From: Armigeres subalbatus
Lineage: Eukaryota; Arthropoda; Insecta; Diptera; Culicidae
DNA length: 64,000 nt
Reading direction: 5' to 3'
NCBI RefSeq assembly: GCF_024139115.2
Contig: NW_026943240.1
Span: 1 to 64,000, forward strand
In this document: positions 32,420-43,450 of the stretch, one piece after another
How the letters are laid out: each line of letters begins with the position of its first letter
How positions within the stretch are numbered: the stretch's first letter is position 1
The notes under the pieces: generated by a model
Databases searched by the model: none
Told to the model about the DNA's origin: nothing
What the model saw: the letters and a program-made list of their open reading frames with translations, nothing else
Translations under genes and position numbers: made by a program

Positions 32420-35412
32420 AACGATTGGAAGCTTGGAACATGGAACTGCAAGTCGCTAGGCTTCGCAGGTTGCGACAGGATAATCTACGATGAATTACAT
32501 CCCCGCAACTTCGATGTCGTAGCGCTGCAGGAAATGTGCTGGACAGGACAGAAAGTGTGGAAAAGCGGGCATCGAGCGGCTACCTTCTACCAAAGCTGTG
32601 GGACCACCAACGAGCTGGGAACCGGCTTCATAGTGCTGGGAAAGATGCGCCAACGCGTGATTGGGTGGCAGCCAATCAACGCACACACTCAGTTCAGCTC
32701 GGCATATTTCGATTCTTTTGCCGAGATCCGCACAGCCGAGCACTCTGCTTTCTGCTGATATCTCAGTTGAAAAAAATAGTTTGTTAACTGCGGCACTCAA
32801 AGGAGCCACCGTAGACATACGTTCATTCAGCCGATATTCCAGCAAACTAACTTAAGCCGAGATTTGCACAGCCGAGATCGGTGGAAAAATTTAAGTGTGC
32901 AAGGATGTGCAAGCTGAGGATAAAAGGCCGTTTCTTCAAGTATAGCATCATCAACGTGCACTGCCCACACGAAGGGAGATCCGACGACGAGAAAGAAGCG
33001 TTCTATGCGCAGCTGGAGCAGACATACGATGGATGCCCACTGCGGGACGTCAAAATCGTCATCGGTGACATGAACGCTCAGGTAGGAAGGGAGGAAATGT
33101 ATAGACTGGTCATCGGACCGGATAGTCTGCATACCGTATCGAACGACAACGGCCAACGATGCATAAACTTTGCAGCCTCCCGCGGAATGGTAGTCCGAAG
33201 CACTTTCTTCCCCCGCAAGAATATCCACAAGGCCACATGGAAATCACCTAATCAAGTAACGGAAAACCAAATCGACCACGTTCTAACCGACGGTAAATTC
33301 TTCTCCGACATCACGAACGTACGCACTTACCGCAGTGCGAATATTGAATCCGACCACTACCTCGTTGCAGTATGCCTGCGCTCAAAACTCTCGACGGTGA
33401 TCAACACGCGTCGGAGTCGTCCGCCGCGGCTAAACATTGGGCGACTACAACACGGTAGGCTAGCCCAAGACTAAACGCAGCAGCTGGAAGTGGCACTCCC
33501 AACGGAAGAGCAGCTAGGCGCAGCATCTCTTGAAGATGGCTGGAGAGATATTCGATCCGCCATTGGAAGCACCGCAACCGCTGCACTAGGCACGGTGGCT
33601 CCGGAAAGAAAAGGACTGGTATAACGGCGAATGTGAGCAGTTAGTTGAGGAGAAGAATGCAGCATGGGCGAGATTGCTGCAACACTGCACGAGGGCAAAC
33701 GAGGCACGATACAAACGGGCACGGAATAGACAAAATTCGATTTTCCGGAGGAAAAAGCGCCAGCAGGAAGATCGAGACCGTGAAGATACGGAGCAACTAT
33801 AACGCGCTAATAATGCACGAACATTCTATGAGAAGTTGAACCGTTCACGTAAGGGCCACGTGCCACAGCCCGATATGTGTATGGACCTAAACGGGAACCT
33901 TCTTACGAACGAGTGATAGGTGATCCAGAGGTGGCTGCAGCAATACAATGAGCACCTGAATGGCGATGTGGAAGACAACGACGCAGGTATGGTGACGAAC
34001 CTGAGAGCACGCGCGCAGGACATGCGACTTCTGGCTCCGAATCTTCAGAAAATCCAGGAGGAGATCGGCCGGCTGAAAAACAACAAAGCCCCTGGAATTG
34101 ACCAACTACCAGGAGAGCTGTTTAAACACGGTGGTGAGGCACTGGCTAGAGCGCTGCACTGGGTGATTACCAAGGTTTGGGAGCATAAGCTCTGCCGCAG
34201 GAGTGAATGGAAGGTGTCATGTGTCCCATCTACAAAAAGGGCGATAAGCTGGATTGTAGCAACTACCACGCAATCACATTGCTGAACGCCGCCTACAAGG
34301 TACTCTCAAAAATTTTATGCCGTTGACTAGCACCAATTGCAAGGGATTTCGTGGGCCAGTACCAGGCGGGTTTTATGGGCGAACGCTCCCCCACGGACCA
34401 GGTTTTCGCCATTCGCTAAGTACTGCAGAAATGCCGCGAATACAACGTGCCCACACATCAACTATTCATCGACTTCAAAGCCGCATATGATAAAATAGAT
34501 CGGGACCAGCTATGGCCGCTAACGCACGAACACGGATTTCCGGATAAACTGACACGGTTGATCAAAGCGACGATGGATCGGGTGATGTGCGTAGTTCGAG
34601 TTTCAGGGGCATTCTCGAGTCCCTTCGAAACCCGCAGAGGGTTACGGCAAGGTGATGGTCTTTCGTGTCCGCTATTCAACATCGCTTTGGAAGGGGTAAT
34701 ACGAAGAGCAGGGATTAACACGAGTGGTACAATTTTCAATAAGTCCGTCCAGCTATTTGGCTTTGCCGACGACATAGATATTATGGCACGTAACTTTGAG
34801 AAGATGGAGGAAGCCTACATCAGACTTAATAGGGAAGCCAAGCGGATCGGACTAGTCATCAACACGTCGAAGACGAAGTACATGATAGGAAGAGGTTCAA
34901 GATGTGACAATGTGAGCCACCCCCTGCGAGTTTGCATCGATGGTGACGAAATCGAGGTGGTAGAAGAATTTGTGTACTTGGGCTCACTGGTGACTGCCGA
35001 AAATGATACCGGCAGAGAAATTCGGAGACGCATAGTAGCTGGAAATCGTCCGTACTTCGGACTCCGCAAGACGCTCCGATCTAATAGAGTTCGCCGCCGT
35101 ACCAAACTAACAATCTACAAAACGCTCATGAGACCAGTAGTCCTCCACGGACAGCAGACTTGGACGATGCTCGTGGAGGACCAACGCGCACTTGGAGTTT
35201 TCGAAAGGAAAGTGTTGCATACCATCTATATGGTGGGGTGCAGATGGCGGACGGTACGTGGAGGAGGCGAATGAACCACGAGTTGCATCAGCTGTTGGAA
35301 GAACCATCCATCGTTCACACCGCGAAAATGGATCGATCAGGTGGAAGATGACTTGCGGACCCTCCGTAAACTGCACGGTTGGCGACGTGTAGCCATGGAC
35401 CGAGCCGAATAA
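32420..35412 (+). pseudogene. Endonuclease/reverse transcriptase ORF of RTE-like copy 2, inactivated
   Basis: Endonuclease: FDVVALQEMCW, then after the insertion VHCPHEGRSDDEKE, IVIGDMNAQVG, ENQIDHVL and SDHYLVAV (a good SDH catalytic triplet; copy 1 has SDYY). RT: TNELGTGF upstream, KAPGIDQLPGELFK near 34087, FIDFKAAYDKIDRDQLW near 34467, GLRQGDGLSCPLFN and GFADDIDIM near 34763. It is broken by the 226-bp insertion, by stops at about 33475 and 34326, and by several frameshifts (near 33610, 33800, 33915 and 34200). The block from 34447 to 35274 is a long open remnant. A C-terminal deletion removes the VARMSDSNPVKMVLD region present in copies 1 and 3. Confidence 0.85.
32676..32901. mobile_element. 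About 226-bp insertion inside the RTE-like endonuclease
   Basis: Absent from the homologous site in copy 1 (near 8746). It contains two 21-bp direct repeats at 32720-32740 and 32856-32876 with two differences (GCCGAGATYYGCACAGCC core). Its edges carry short inverted words GCACACACT and AAGTGTGC. No clear TSD beyond an ambiguous AA. Confidence 0.6.
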
Positions 35413-35536
35413 AGAAGACTCTTTTATACCGCACAGGCCACTTCGGCCTTAGTCTGAATAAATAATAATAAAGTAAACAAAACCAGAAAGAAATAAAGTA
35501 GAAGGAAGAGGGAATAAAGAAGAAGCAAGCTAACTT

Positions 35537-35675
35537 ATCACTTCTCACTTTTCATTTCTTTCTTTTCACTTCTTTCTTCTCACATCTTACACCTCTGTGA
35601 AAGTGTGAAGTAAGTAGAAAAAGTTTCTCACTTCTCACTTCTCACTCTCCACTTCTCACTTCTCACTGCTGAGGC
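35537..35675 (+). repeat. TCACTTC satellite, short array (left of DNA transposon)
   Basis: About 140 bp of CACTTCTCACTTTTCATTTC-type repeats between the RTE-like tail and the long-TIR transposon. An array of the same repeat resumes on the far side at 39588. Confidence 0.8.
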
Positions 35676-35726
35676 ATTTCACGGGGGCATGTCAGTCGAT
35701 CCTGAGCGACCATTTCGAAAATATTT

Positions 35727-38700
35727 GAAACTCTGCACAGTTTTTCAATTTCATCTAAATCGTCATTTTTCGATATCAAATCTTCATATTGAGTCACGAC
35801 TAACTTTTCAAAAGGGTGTATGTGAAAATGGTTCAAAAATATTTAAAAAGCTGCACAGCAAAAACGGAATGTTCGATTGATATGATTTTTTCAGCAAAGT
35901 TAGACAACTAAATGGTGATTCTTAAGAAAATGTGCACAGTAAAAAAAATTTTTTGCCTTTAAAAATATCATTTTGTCACAAAAACTCAAATATCTCAAAA
36001 CCCTATCTTTTTCGAACGTAATTTTTTAGGGAAAACGGTCCATTATATTAGCTATCTACCATAAAAATTTGGTGATGGTAAACTAATAAACAAAAAGTTA
36101 TGACATTTCAAACATTTCACAATTTTCACATTTAGTAAAAAATTTTTCTGCGGAAGTTATTGCAAGAATTGCAGTTTGATACAGATTTTATTGTTAAGGG
36201 ACGTGATTTAAACAAGTTGTTTTCATGATATTTTGATTTAATTATTCATAGCATCTATAAGAAACTTAGACACGATCCAGTGTTGTGATCAAAAGTATTG
36301 ATAGTGTCATAATTTTCATTGCACGTGACTGGCGAAAAATTCTTTTAATAGTGTTGAAACCTGTTGATAATAACGTTGATAGAAACATATCAGAAATGTT
36401 ATTTTTAAGACAAAAGCTGCAAAATCAAAGATTTATATACACGTGTACGTCTACAGTTCACCTGCAAAAATATACCTCTTAGAGAATAGACTTTATGATC
36501 GGGAGGAAACGGGTATCTTCAACAACAACAAATGCATGATAGGTACATATACCATGACAATGCTCACGAAAAAGCAAAAAATTACTACTACTAAGGTTGT
36601 TAAAGATCTTATAGTAATTTTTTTCTTCAGTCAAACAAATGACACCAAACTAGTCAGTAAAAACTTAAAAGTGATTTTGTTTATTGAAATATTACGAACA
36701 ACATGAGTAGCCGCTTTCTCAACTGTTGTAGGCCGTTTGATGGAAAAAGTGTTCAAAAGAGTTACGAAATCTCACCGAAAGCACCATAGATAAACTGAAA
36801 GCGACTGGTTATGCTCCAATGTCCACATTGAATACAAATTTACGCATTTGCACGTCCTGCCGTCTAAACGTTGACAAAAGAGCAATCTGTATATCATCGG
36901 TTGAGCAGAGCGCAGGAAGTTCGAAAACGACAGCAACTGAGGAATTGCCAGATGTATCGACAACAACTGAGGAATTACCAGAAGTATTAAGTGCTGAGAT
37001 CAATCGGTCAATCGATCAATCGGAAGATGAGTGTATCCAAAAGGTCAACATCGAACGCTTTAACGAGGGCATAGCTGGGATAAAAGTGACTCCGATTAAA
37101 TGGAGTAAGATGGACTACGTTTATTACCCGGAGAAAAAATACCGTGAAATAAACGAAGCTGTACGAAGAAACCTCTTCAAATTATGACCTGATGATGTGG
37201 AAAATACAGACTACGATGAGGTAATTATAAATATGAAAGAAAGGTTCTCGAATGCAGCCACGACAAGGAAAGAAAAATTATTGATTTTGTCGATGCTGCC
37301 AAGTTCGTGGTCTGTTCAGGATGCCATTGATGAGTTCAAAACCAATAGAAATACAGTAAAAGAGGCAAAACAATTGAAGAATAACTGTCTTTCAACCAAA
37401 AATACTAGGTCTAGTACTGCATTAACAGATGAGACAAAAGAAATAGTAGTTCAATATTTTGAAGATGATGAAGTAAGTCGAGCTATGCCTGGTCAAAAGA
37501 TTATGTATCAGTAAAAAAGATGGAAAGCGTCAAGCAATCCAAAAACGATTAATGATGACGACTTTGAAAGAAGCGTACACACGCTTCAAGGAAATTCACG
37601 ATAATATTAAAATAGGTTTTCCTCATTTGCAAGCCTTCGGCCAAGGCAATGTAAGCTTCTTTCCAATTCAGGAACACATAATGTGTGTGTGCACAACCCA
37701 TGAGAATATTAATCTTATTTTACATAGTTTGAAAAGAATCAATTTAACAAAGGATATTAAAATGTTAACTGGTAGTCTTTTGTGTGAAAATACAACATCA
37801 AATTGCTATCTACGATCTTGTTCGGATTGTCCAGATTCTTCATCATTGGAAAATACTTCGCTGAGTTTGAAGAAAAATATATTGATCAGTTATCATTTGA
37901 GCAATGGGTGACCACGGATAGGTGTGACATAGAAACTATTGTAAAACCTGTAGATGAGTTTGTGTCATATTTCTGGTTGAAATTAGAAAGTTTAATCCTC
38001 ACGATTTCATTAAAACAGAACAATCCAGCTTTTTAAAAATACGAAAATACATTACAAAATGGTGAATTTTAGTCATTTGTGATTTTTCTGAAAATTACAG
38101 CTTTGTATTGCAAGATGAAGTGCAGTCCCATCACTGGAACGTACAACAAGCTACAATTCATCCATTCGTTATTTATTTTAATGGAAGTACGCAAATTGAA
38201 CACTTAAGTTTTATTATAATTTCCGAAGATTTAAGACACGATTCAGTATCCGTAAACTTGTTCATTGAAAAATGATTAACTTTTTACGCGTTGATAAGCA
38301 TAAAGAAGTCAAAAGATATATTTCATGTCTGATGGAGCAGCGTCGCAGTACAAAAATCGTAAGAATTTTTCGAGCCTATGTCAATTTAAATCAATGTACG
38401 GAATTGATGCAGAATGGCATTTTTTGCTACATCACATGGCAAAGGCCCTTGTGATGCTATTGGAGGAACAATAAAGTGCATGGCCACAAGAGCAAGTTTA
38501 GCCAAAAACGTGAGCATCCAATTAAAACTGCGAAAGAACTTTTGATTGGGCAAATCGTAGAAAAGAAAAAGATTTAACCAAATTATCATTTTGTTTTACT
38601 ACTACTGAAGAGTACGAAATAAAGGCTTCAGAGCTCAGCGAGCAATTTAATAACGCGAAAACGATCCAAGGAACCCAAAATTTCACTGTTTCATTCCATT

Positions 38701-39518
38701 GTCGGAAAATAAAATTAAAGCAAAACTATACTCAAACTGTGCTGATAATAATTCAAAAGTGTTCGATATTTTAAAAAATTTGAATAAAAAAAAATAAAAA
38801 TAAGTATTAATAAACTGTTTTCATGATATCATAACCCATACCAAAATTCAAACCCAAAACTCTTAGAGTTTCTATAACAACATTGTGTAACTGCCACATT
38901 TAATTTAATACTTAGGATAATATTAATTCATTTTTATTTATTTATACATATAATATTTATACATATAATATACATAATATCGATGAATACATAAATATGG
39001 AATATCATACAAACAACTTGTTTAACTCACGCAAGGCCCTTAACAATAAAATCAGCATCAAAACTGCGATTCTTGAAAAAAAAATACACGGAAATTTTTT
39101 TTTTTGTTTACTATATGTGAAAATTGTGAAATGTTTGAAATGTCATAACTTTTTGTTTATTAGTTTACCATCACCAAATTTTATGGTAGATAGCTAATAT
39201 AATGGACCGTTTTCCCTAAAAAATTACGTTCGAAAAAAGATAGGGTTTTGAGATATTTGAGTTTTTGTGACAAAATGATATTTTTAAAGGCAAAAAAATT
39301 TGTTTTTACTGTGCACATTTTCTTAAGAATCACCATTTAGTTGTCTAACTTTGCTGAAAAATCATAACAATCGAACATTCCGTTTTTGCTGTGCAGCTTT
39401 TAAATATTTTGAACCATTTTCACATACACCCTTTTGAAAAGTTAGTCGTGACTCAATATGAAGATTTGATATCGAAAAATGACGATTTAGATGAAATTGA
39501 AAAACTGTGCAAAGTTTC
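35727..39518 (+). mobile_element. DNA transposon with about 510-bp terminal inverted repeats and a broken DDE-like transposase
   Basis: Left arm 35727-36237 and right arm 38998-39518 are inverted repeats with only scattered differences (left GAAACTCTGCACAGTTTTTC; right, reversed, GAAACTTTGCACAGTTTTTC). Between them lies a plus-strand transposase remnant. The sequence outside the matching arms differs on the two sides, so the exact termini and TSD are unresolved. TCACTTC satellite flanks both sides, suggesting insertion into one array. Superfamily is not assigned; Sola- or Kolobok-like are possibilities. Confidence 0.8.
36819..38760 (+). pseudogene. Transposase-like gene of the long-TIR element, with frame breaks
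   Basis: The open pieces 36819-37187, 37197-37514 and 37552-37911 are one gene broken by stops or frameshifts. An N-terminal acidic/Ser-Thr part is preceded by a CTSC motif. It continues with LSMLPSSWSVQDAIDEF, then GFPHLQAFG...VSFFPIQEHIMCVCTTHENINLIL, then a C-rich SCSDCP. Downstream I read DFSENYSFVLQDEVQSHHWN from 38081, SDGAASQYKNRKNF from 38328 and SHGKGPCDAIGGTIKCMATR near 38432-38500. These three blocks, each with a conserved acidic residue, look like a DDE/D catalytic core. A T is missing in the WHFF run near 38421. I recall similar uncharacterised proteins in insects and cnidarians but cannot name the family. Confidence 0.72.
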
Positions 39519-39587
39519 AACTCAATAGAAAATCATGAATTAAAAATTTTTTTAAATTTTGATGCTGTTGCTTGGAATCGCTCTGCT

Positions 39588-39880
39588 CACTACTCACTTA
39601 GCACTTCTTTTTCTCAATTCTCAATTCCCGCTTCTTAGTTTTCACTTCTCACTTCTAACTTCATACTTCTAACTTTCCACTTCTCACTTTCCTTTTATTT
39701 TTGTGTTTTTATTAAGGAGACTTTCAGCCCTAGGCTGGCTCGTCTCCGATTCACTTTTCTCTTCTTTCTTTCTACTTCTCACTATACGCTTTTTATTACT
39801 CATTTTCCACTTCTCACTTCTCACTTTGAGCTTTCCATTTCGAATTTCTCAATCCAACTTCTCACTTCACATTTACTTAC
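39588..39880 (+). repeat. TCACTTC satellite, short array (right of DNA transposon)
   Basis: CTCACTACTCACTTAGCACT and similar pyrimidine-rich words on the plus strand, interrupted by an ultra-short retroposon at 39691-39750. Same family and same strand as the left-hand array. Confidence 0.8.
39691..39750 (-). mobile_element. Ultra-short hairpin/poly(A) retroposon, copy 2
   Basis: Minus-strand body ATCGGAGACGAGCCAGC to GTCTCCTTAATAAAAACAC and a short A-rich tail. Same boundary and hairpin as copies 1 and 3; the loop of the inner stem is TAG instead of TCG. Candidate TSD TCACTTT at 39684-39690 and 39751-39757, but the flanks are satellite, so this is uncertain. Confidence 0.75.
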
Positions 39881-39899
39881 GCTCCATTACTTCACTAAA

Positions 39900-40479
39900 A
39901 ATTTCGATATTTAGGCGTTTATTTTAAAAAAATACGTTGGTTCAGGGGTCTAACCAATTTTTTTACGAGGATTACGATATTTACGTTGTTTATAATTGTA
40001 ACGTTTACGTGGTTTATAACTGAGACGAGACCTGCAAAGACGGCTTCTTTTTCCTTGTTTTGACACTTGTTCTTCTTTTCATCACAGTTGATCATCGATT
40101 CTCAACTGTTTCCTTGAGTGTTTCACCTAAATCCCGGGTAGAATCTTCTGAGCACAATAAAAGTGTTTGTGATTTACGGATTTGTAAACTTATTTTTATA
40201 AAGATTTTCCTATCGGAAATAAAACACGTATTCATAACAATTCAATATTAAGCTGTCCGGCTTTTCTAGAATACTTTTCAAAGTGAAAAAGTACTCGTAA
40301 AACAAAATCATTCGGAATACTTTTTGAGGGATACCAATACTTTTACACAAAAAGGTGCTGGTTGCATCTGACAATTCGTGACAGCGCTTGCTGGTTGCAG
40401 ATGAAGTTACATTTTTTCCTCTTTGCAAGTCCCGTCCCAGGTTTATAAGCAACAACGAAAATAAAAAAAAATTTAAAAA
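39900..40479. other. AT-rich intergenic stretch
   Basis: Contains short ACGTTTACG/ATTTACGTTG words near 39960-40020 and nothing else recognised. Confidence 0.3.
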
Positions 40480-40556
40480 ATTGTGTTGCCAAAATCGAAT
40501 GTTTGTTGCCAAAACGGAATGTTGCCAAAATCGAATGTTAGCAAAACGGAATGTTG
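40480..40556 (+). repeat. Four-unit short tandem repeat, about 16-19 bp
   Basis: GTTGCCAAAAYSGAATGTT-type units repeat four times with alternating AATCGAA and AACGGAA forms. Sequence alone gives no function. Confidence 0.7.
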
Positions 40557-40639
40557 ATTATCATTTGCTTGTCATCATCACTTGATTAAAATTTTAATTT
40601 AATGTCAGAAATGATTAATTGATACTTGCTAACTATAAC

Positions 40640-40790
40640 AGGAGAGCATTGCTCAAATACGTCTAAGACGAGTTCAGCACTCTCCATTTAATTCCACTAC
40701 GTTTTGTCATCTTTGCAGATACGCATTTCGACCTTAACTGTGAGGTCGTCTTCAGTGTACCACGTAAACGGTTGAATACATTCCACTAAA
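40640..40790 (-). repeat. Dispersed repeat, copy 1 (minus)
   Basis: GATACGCATTTCGACCTTAA with GAGGTCGTCTTCAGTGTAC is the reverse of the block at 43180-43320 (ACTGAAGACGACTTTACTG and AGGTCGAAATACGTATCTG). A third, more diverged copy lies at 56030-56135. Probably a SINE or LINE 3' segment common in mosquitoes; family not named. Confidence 0.6.
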
Positions 40791-40799
40791 CTAACATAT

Positions 40800-42540
40800 T
40801 TTTTTCTGATTGCTCAAATATTTATTCTAGGTTGGAAAACAATGTATCATTATATGGCATCAGTTTATGCTTCGGGGATTGCTCGCTTTTTTGTATTTTT
40901 TCATTTTCATTTTTTGCCTATCTTGACCCTCTGTGCAACGAATTATATTATTTAGTCTTTTTCTATAACACATATTGAAAACCAGTATGGGTTCTTTTCC
41001 AAAAAAAGTTATCTCTTTTTCTTTATCTTTTATTCCAGAAAACAATATATTTGATTTTATCAAAGTTTTCTGCGCGTAAGCCCTTATATATGCAGTGGCG
41101 CCAGGAGTGGGTACACAGATAGAAAAATCCACTGAAATTTACGCTAAAGATGGTGCACATAAATGGAACGCCATTATTAGCTTATTTCCACGCGTGATAT
41201 AGCCTAAATGTATACAATATTTGACGTGAATCGTCAATATTGCTTGCAAGTTGTAAGCAAAGTTGTTGGGAAGAGGTCCATTTCCGCGTAGAATAGTGTA
41301 AATATCCGCATCTCAAGTTTTACGCGCTGTTTACTTTTCATTATTTTATTCTGTGTAGGACAAGTAGAGTAGGACATGTCCTACGCACGAAATTTCCTGG
41401 GTGGGACAGTCAAGGCATTGTCCTACCCATGATTTTGGTGACATATCATCCTCGATATCATCGGTTGTTATTTTAGTTGCAATACTGGTAGGTCTTATTA
41501 ATAGATCTAGAAAAATATCATCTAATATTAGGCAGATTAATGTATTATTAGTCCAAATGGATTAGAAATCCACAGGAAAAAGTTTTGTAGAAACCTGAAA
41601 GGATTTATTGAAATCTAAGAAATCATAAACATTATTAAGCCCGCATGAAATCTGGTCCGCTTGGAGTTCAGAGCTCCCCAAAAGATTCTTAAATGTTCAT
41701 ACAATTTTCTGGTAGTGGATCGCTACGCTGAGACTGTGGACTGGGACATGATTTACATAATATTTTAGATATATACTTCGTTAGTCTCACGCAGTGAAGT
41801 TGAAAAATTAGTGCTTGATGAATCATGTACTTATAGAACACGTCATTCCTGTCCAAATAAGCGCCAAATAAGCGAGACTCTTAATAAGCCACTGGAGTGT
41901 GTGGAGTACACTGAAGTCGGTTTTATGCGGGGGACACGTTCCGTGTAAACCAAACCGTTCAAATGCCAAAATCAGCATTCAAATCCGAGTAATTCCCAAA
42001 AACCGCGCAAAAAACGATTTTACGAAAATAGATTTTCCGTGATTTCCGTTTGTTATCGGATCTTTTTGACTTGAGGTTACTTCCTATAGGTTACCATCCT
42101 TCTTGTAGCAAAGATTTGAAAGATTGTTGAAATATTTTACCTTTCTTATTCTACATTGACTTAATTTTGATTGAGCAACTATAAACTTCTGAAAATTGAT
42201 GAATATGTTACAAATTATTTCTAAAAAAATATGTGAGGATTCTGTCCGGAAGATCCAGCAGTCCATTTTTTTATATTCAGAATAAATCATATGCAAAACT
42301 AGCAAATCGGACCCTGAGTTGCTCGGGATTGGCACTTTTGCTTTTCAAATGCCAAATACTGCAGCACCACACTCTAGATCGATTCATGAAAATTTTTAGA
42401 ATTTCTTCACAACCCGCGATCATTATCCCTTTTTATACATATAAACACAGCTGATCTCAAATCGAATCGATTACTTTGAAAACCTTGCAACCATCCGTTC
42501 GTGAGTTATAATGCCTCAAAGGAAATGCAAACGCATTTTT
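40800..42540. other. Mostly AT-rich intergenic DNA
   Basis: No gene. Nothing beyond short fragments recognised. Confidence 0.3.
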
Positions 42541-42550
42541 ATATGCATTA

Positions 42551-42800
42551 GAGTGGGGCGTCATGGTAATTTTTTTCAAATCAATAGTTTTTCGAAAACA
42601 TTCTGGGTCCTAAGCAACTATGCAGAATTTGGACTCGATTGAAAATTAAAACGTGATGCGGAAAGCGAGGACGCAACCAATCGAGCTCATATTTAGCACA
42701 GGTGATTGGTGGACAGGTGTTCCCAGAACGATTCAGAAAAAACCTTGATCTCACTTGATTGAATGATGTTTGCGTTTTTCCATACAACTGCGCCCCACTC
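42551..42800. mobile_element. 250-bp MITE with TA duplication
   Basis: Termini GAGTGGGGCG and CGCCCCACTC are exact 10-bp inverted repeats, with TA at 42549-42550 and 42801-42802. No coding capacity. Confidence 0.75.
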
Positions 42801-43169
42801 TAAAATATATAGAGAAATTCAGATGTGCATCGATTTCTCAACACCAGAACTGTTGCCCAAATCTGAATTTTCGCTTTGTCCTACCCTCGACTTGGAAGGT
42901 GGATGCGCCTCTGTATATATGTATGAAATATACTCCATTACTAGAATTTGTCAATGAATATCGACACTTTCGTTAAGATTAGATTATAGGTTGAATAGAT
43001 TCGAAAAACATTTAAAAACATCTAAAAATAAAAAATGTGATTTTTTTTAAATTTTTTTAAATTAATTTTGTTTGCTAATTATTTATCTAACACATGCATT
43101 CATCTGTATGACTAAGTGTTCCGTGTTTTCTTAACACTATCATCCATGTTTCGTATGTTACATTTTTAG

Positions 43170-43320
43170 TTATTATTACTGAAGTCGAGTCAAGTACGAG
43201 ACACTGAAGACGACTTTACTGTTGAGGTCGAAATACGTATCTGTCAAGATACAATCAAGTGGTGGTATTAAATGGGATGGTGGTACAAACTCGTTCTTTG
43301 ACAAGTGAAGACATTCCACT
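43170..43320 (+). repeat. Dispersed repeat, copy 2 (plus)
   Basis: Plus-oriented counterpart of 40640-40790: CGAGACACTGAAGACGACTT, GGTCGAAATACGTATCTGTC and TACAAACTCGTTCTTTGAC. Confidence 0.6.
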
Positions 43321-43450
43321 AAAAAGCTCAAAATAATTTTATTAATCTAAAACATTGCCGAAGACACCAACAGGATCGGACAAGTCGTTTTAAAGGAAAT
43401 AATACGAGAACACCGTCTTCAACCAGAGGTCGTACAAACTGAACACTTAA

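Larger units (their letters stand above)
32061..35475 (+). mobile_element. RTE-like non-LTR retrotransposon, copy 2 (nearly full length)
   Basis: It has a longer 5' leader than copy 1 (from GGGGGCAGCAGGGACTATG), a complete-length coding region, the 3'UTR and an AAT-type tail ending near 35472. Relative to copy 1 it has an extra segment of about 226 bp at 32676-32901 and lacks about 120 bp near 35328. The TCACTTC array starts about 60 bp past its tail. Confidence 0.87.
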
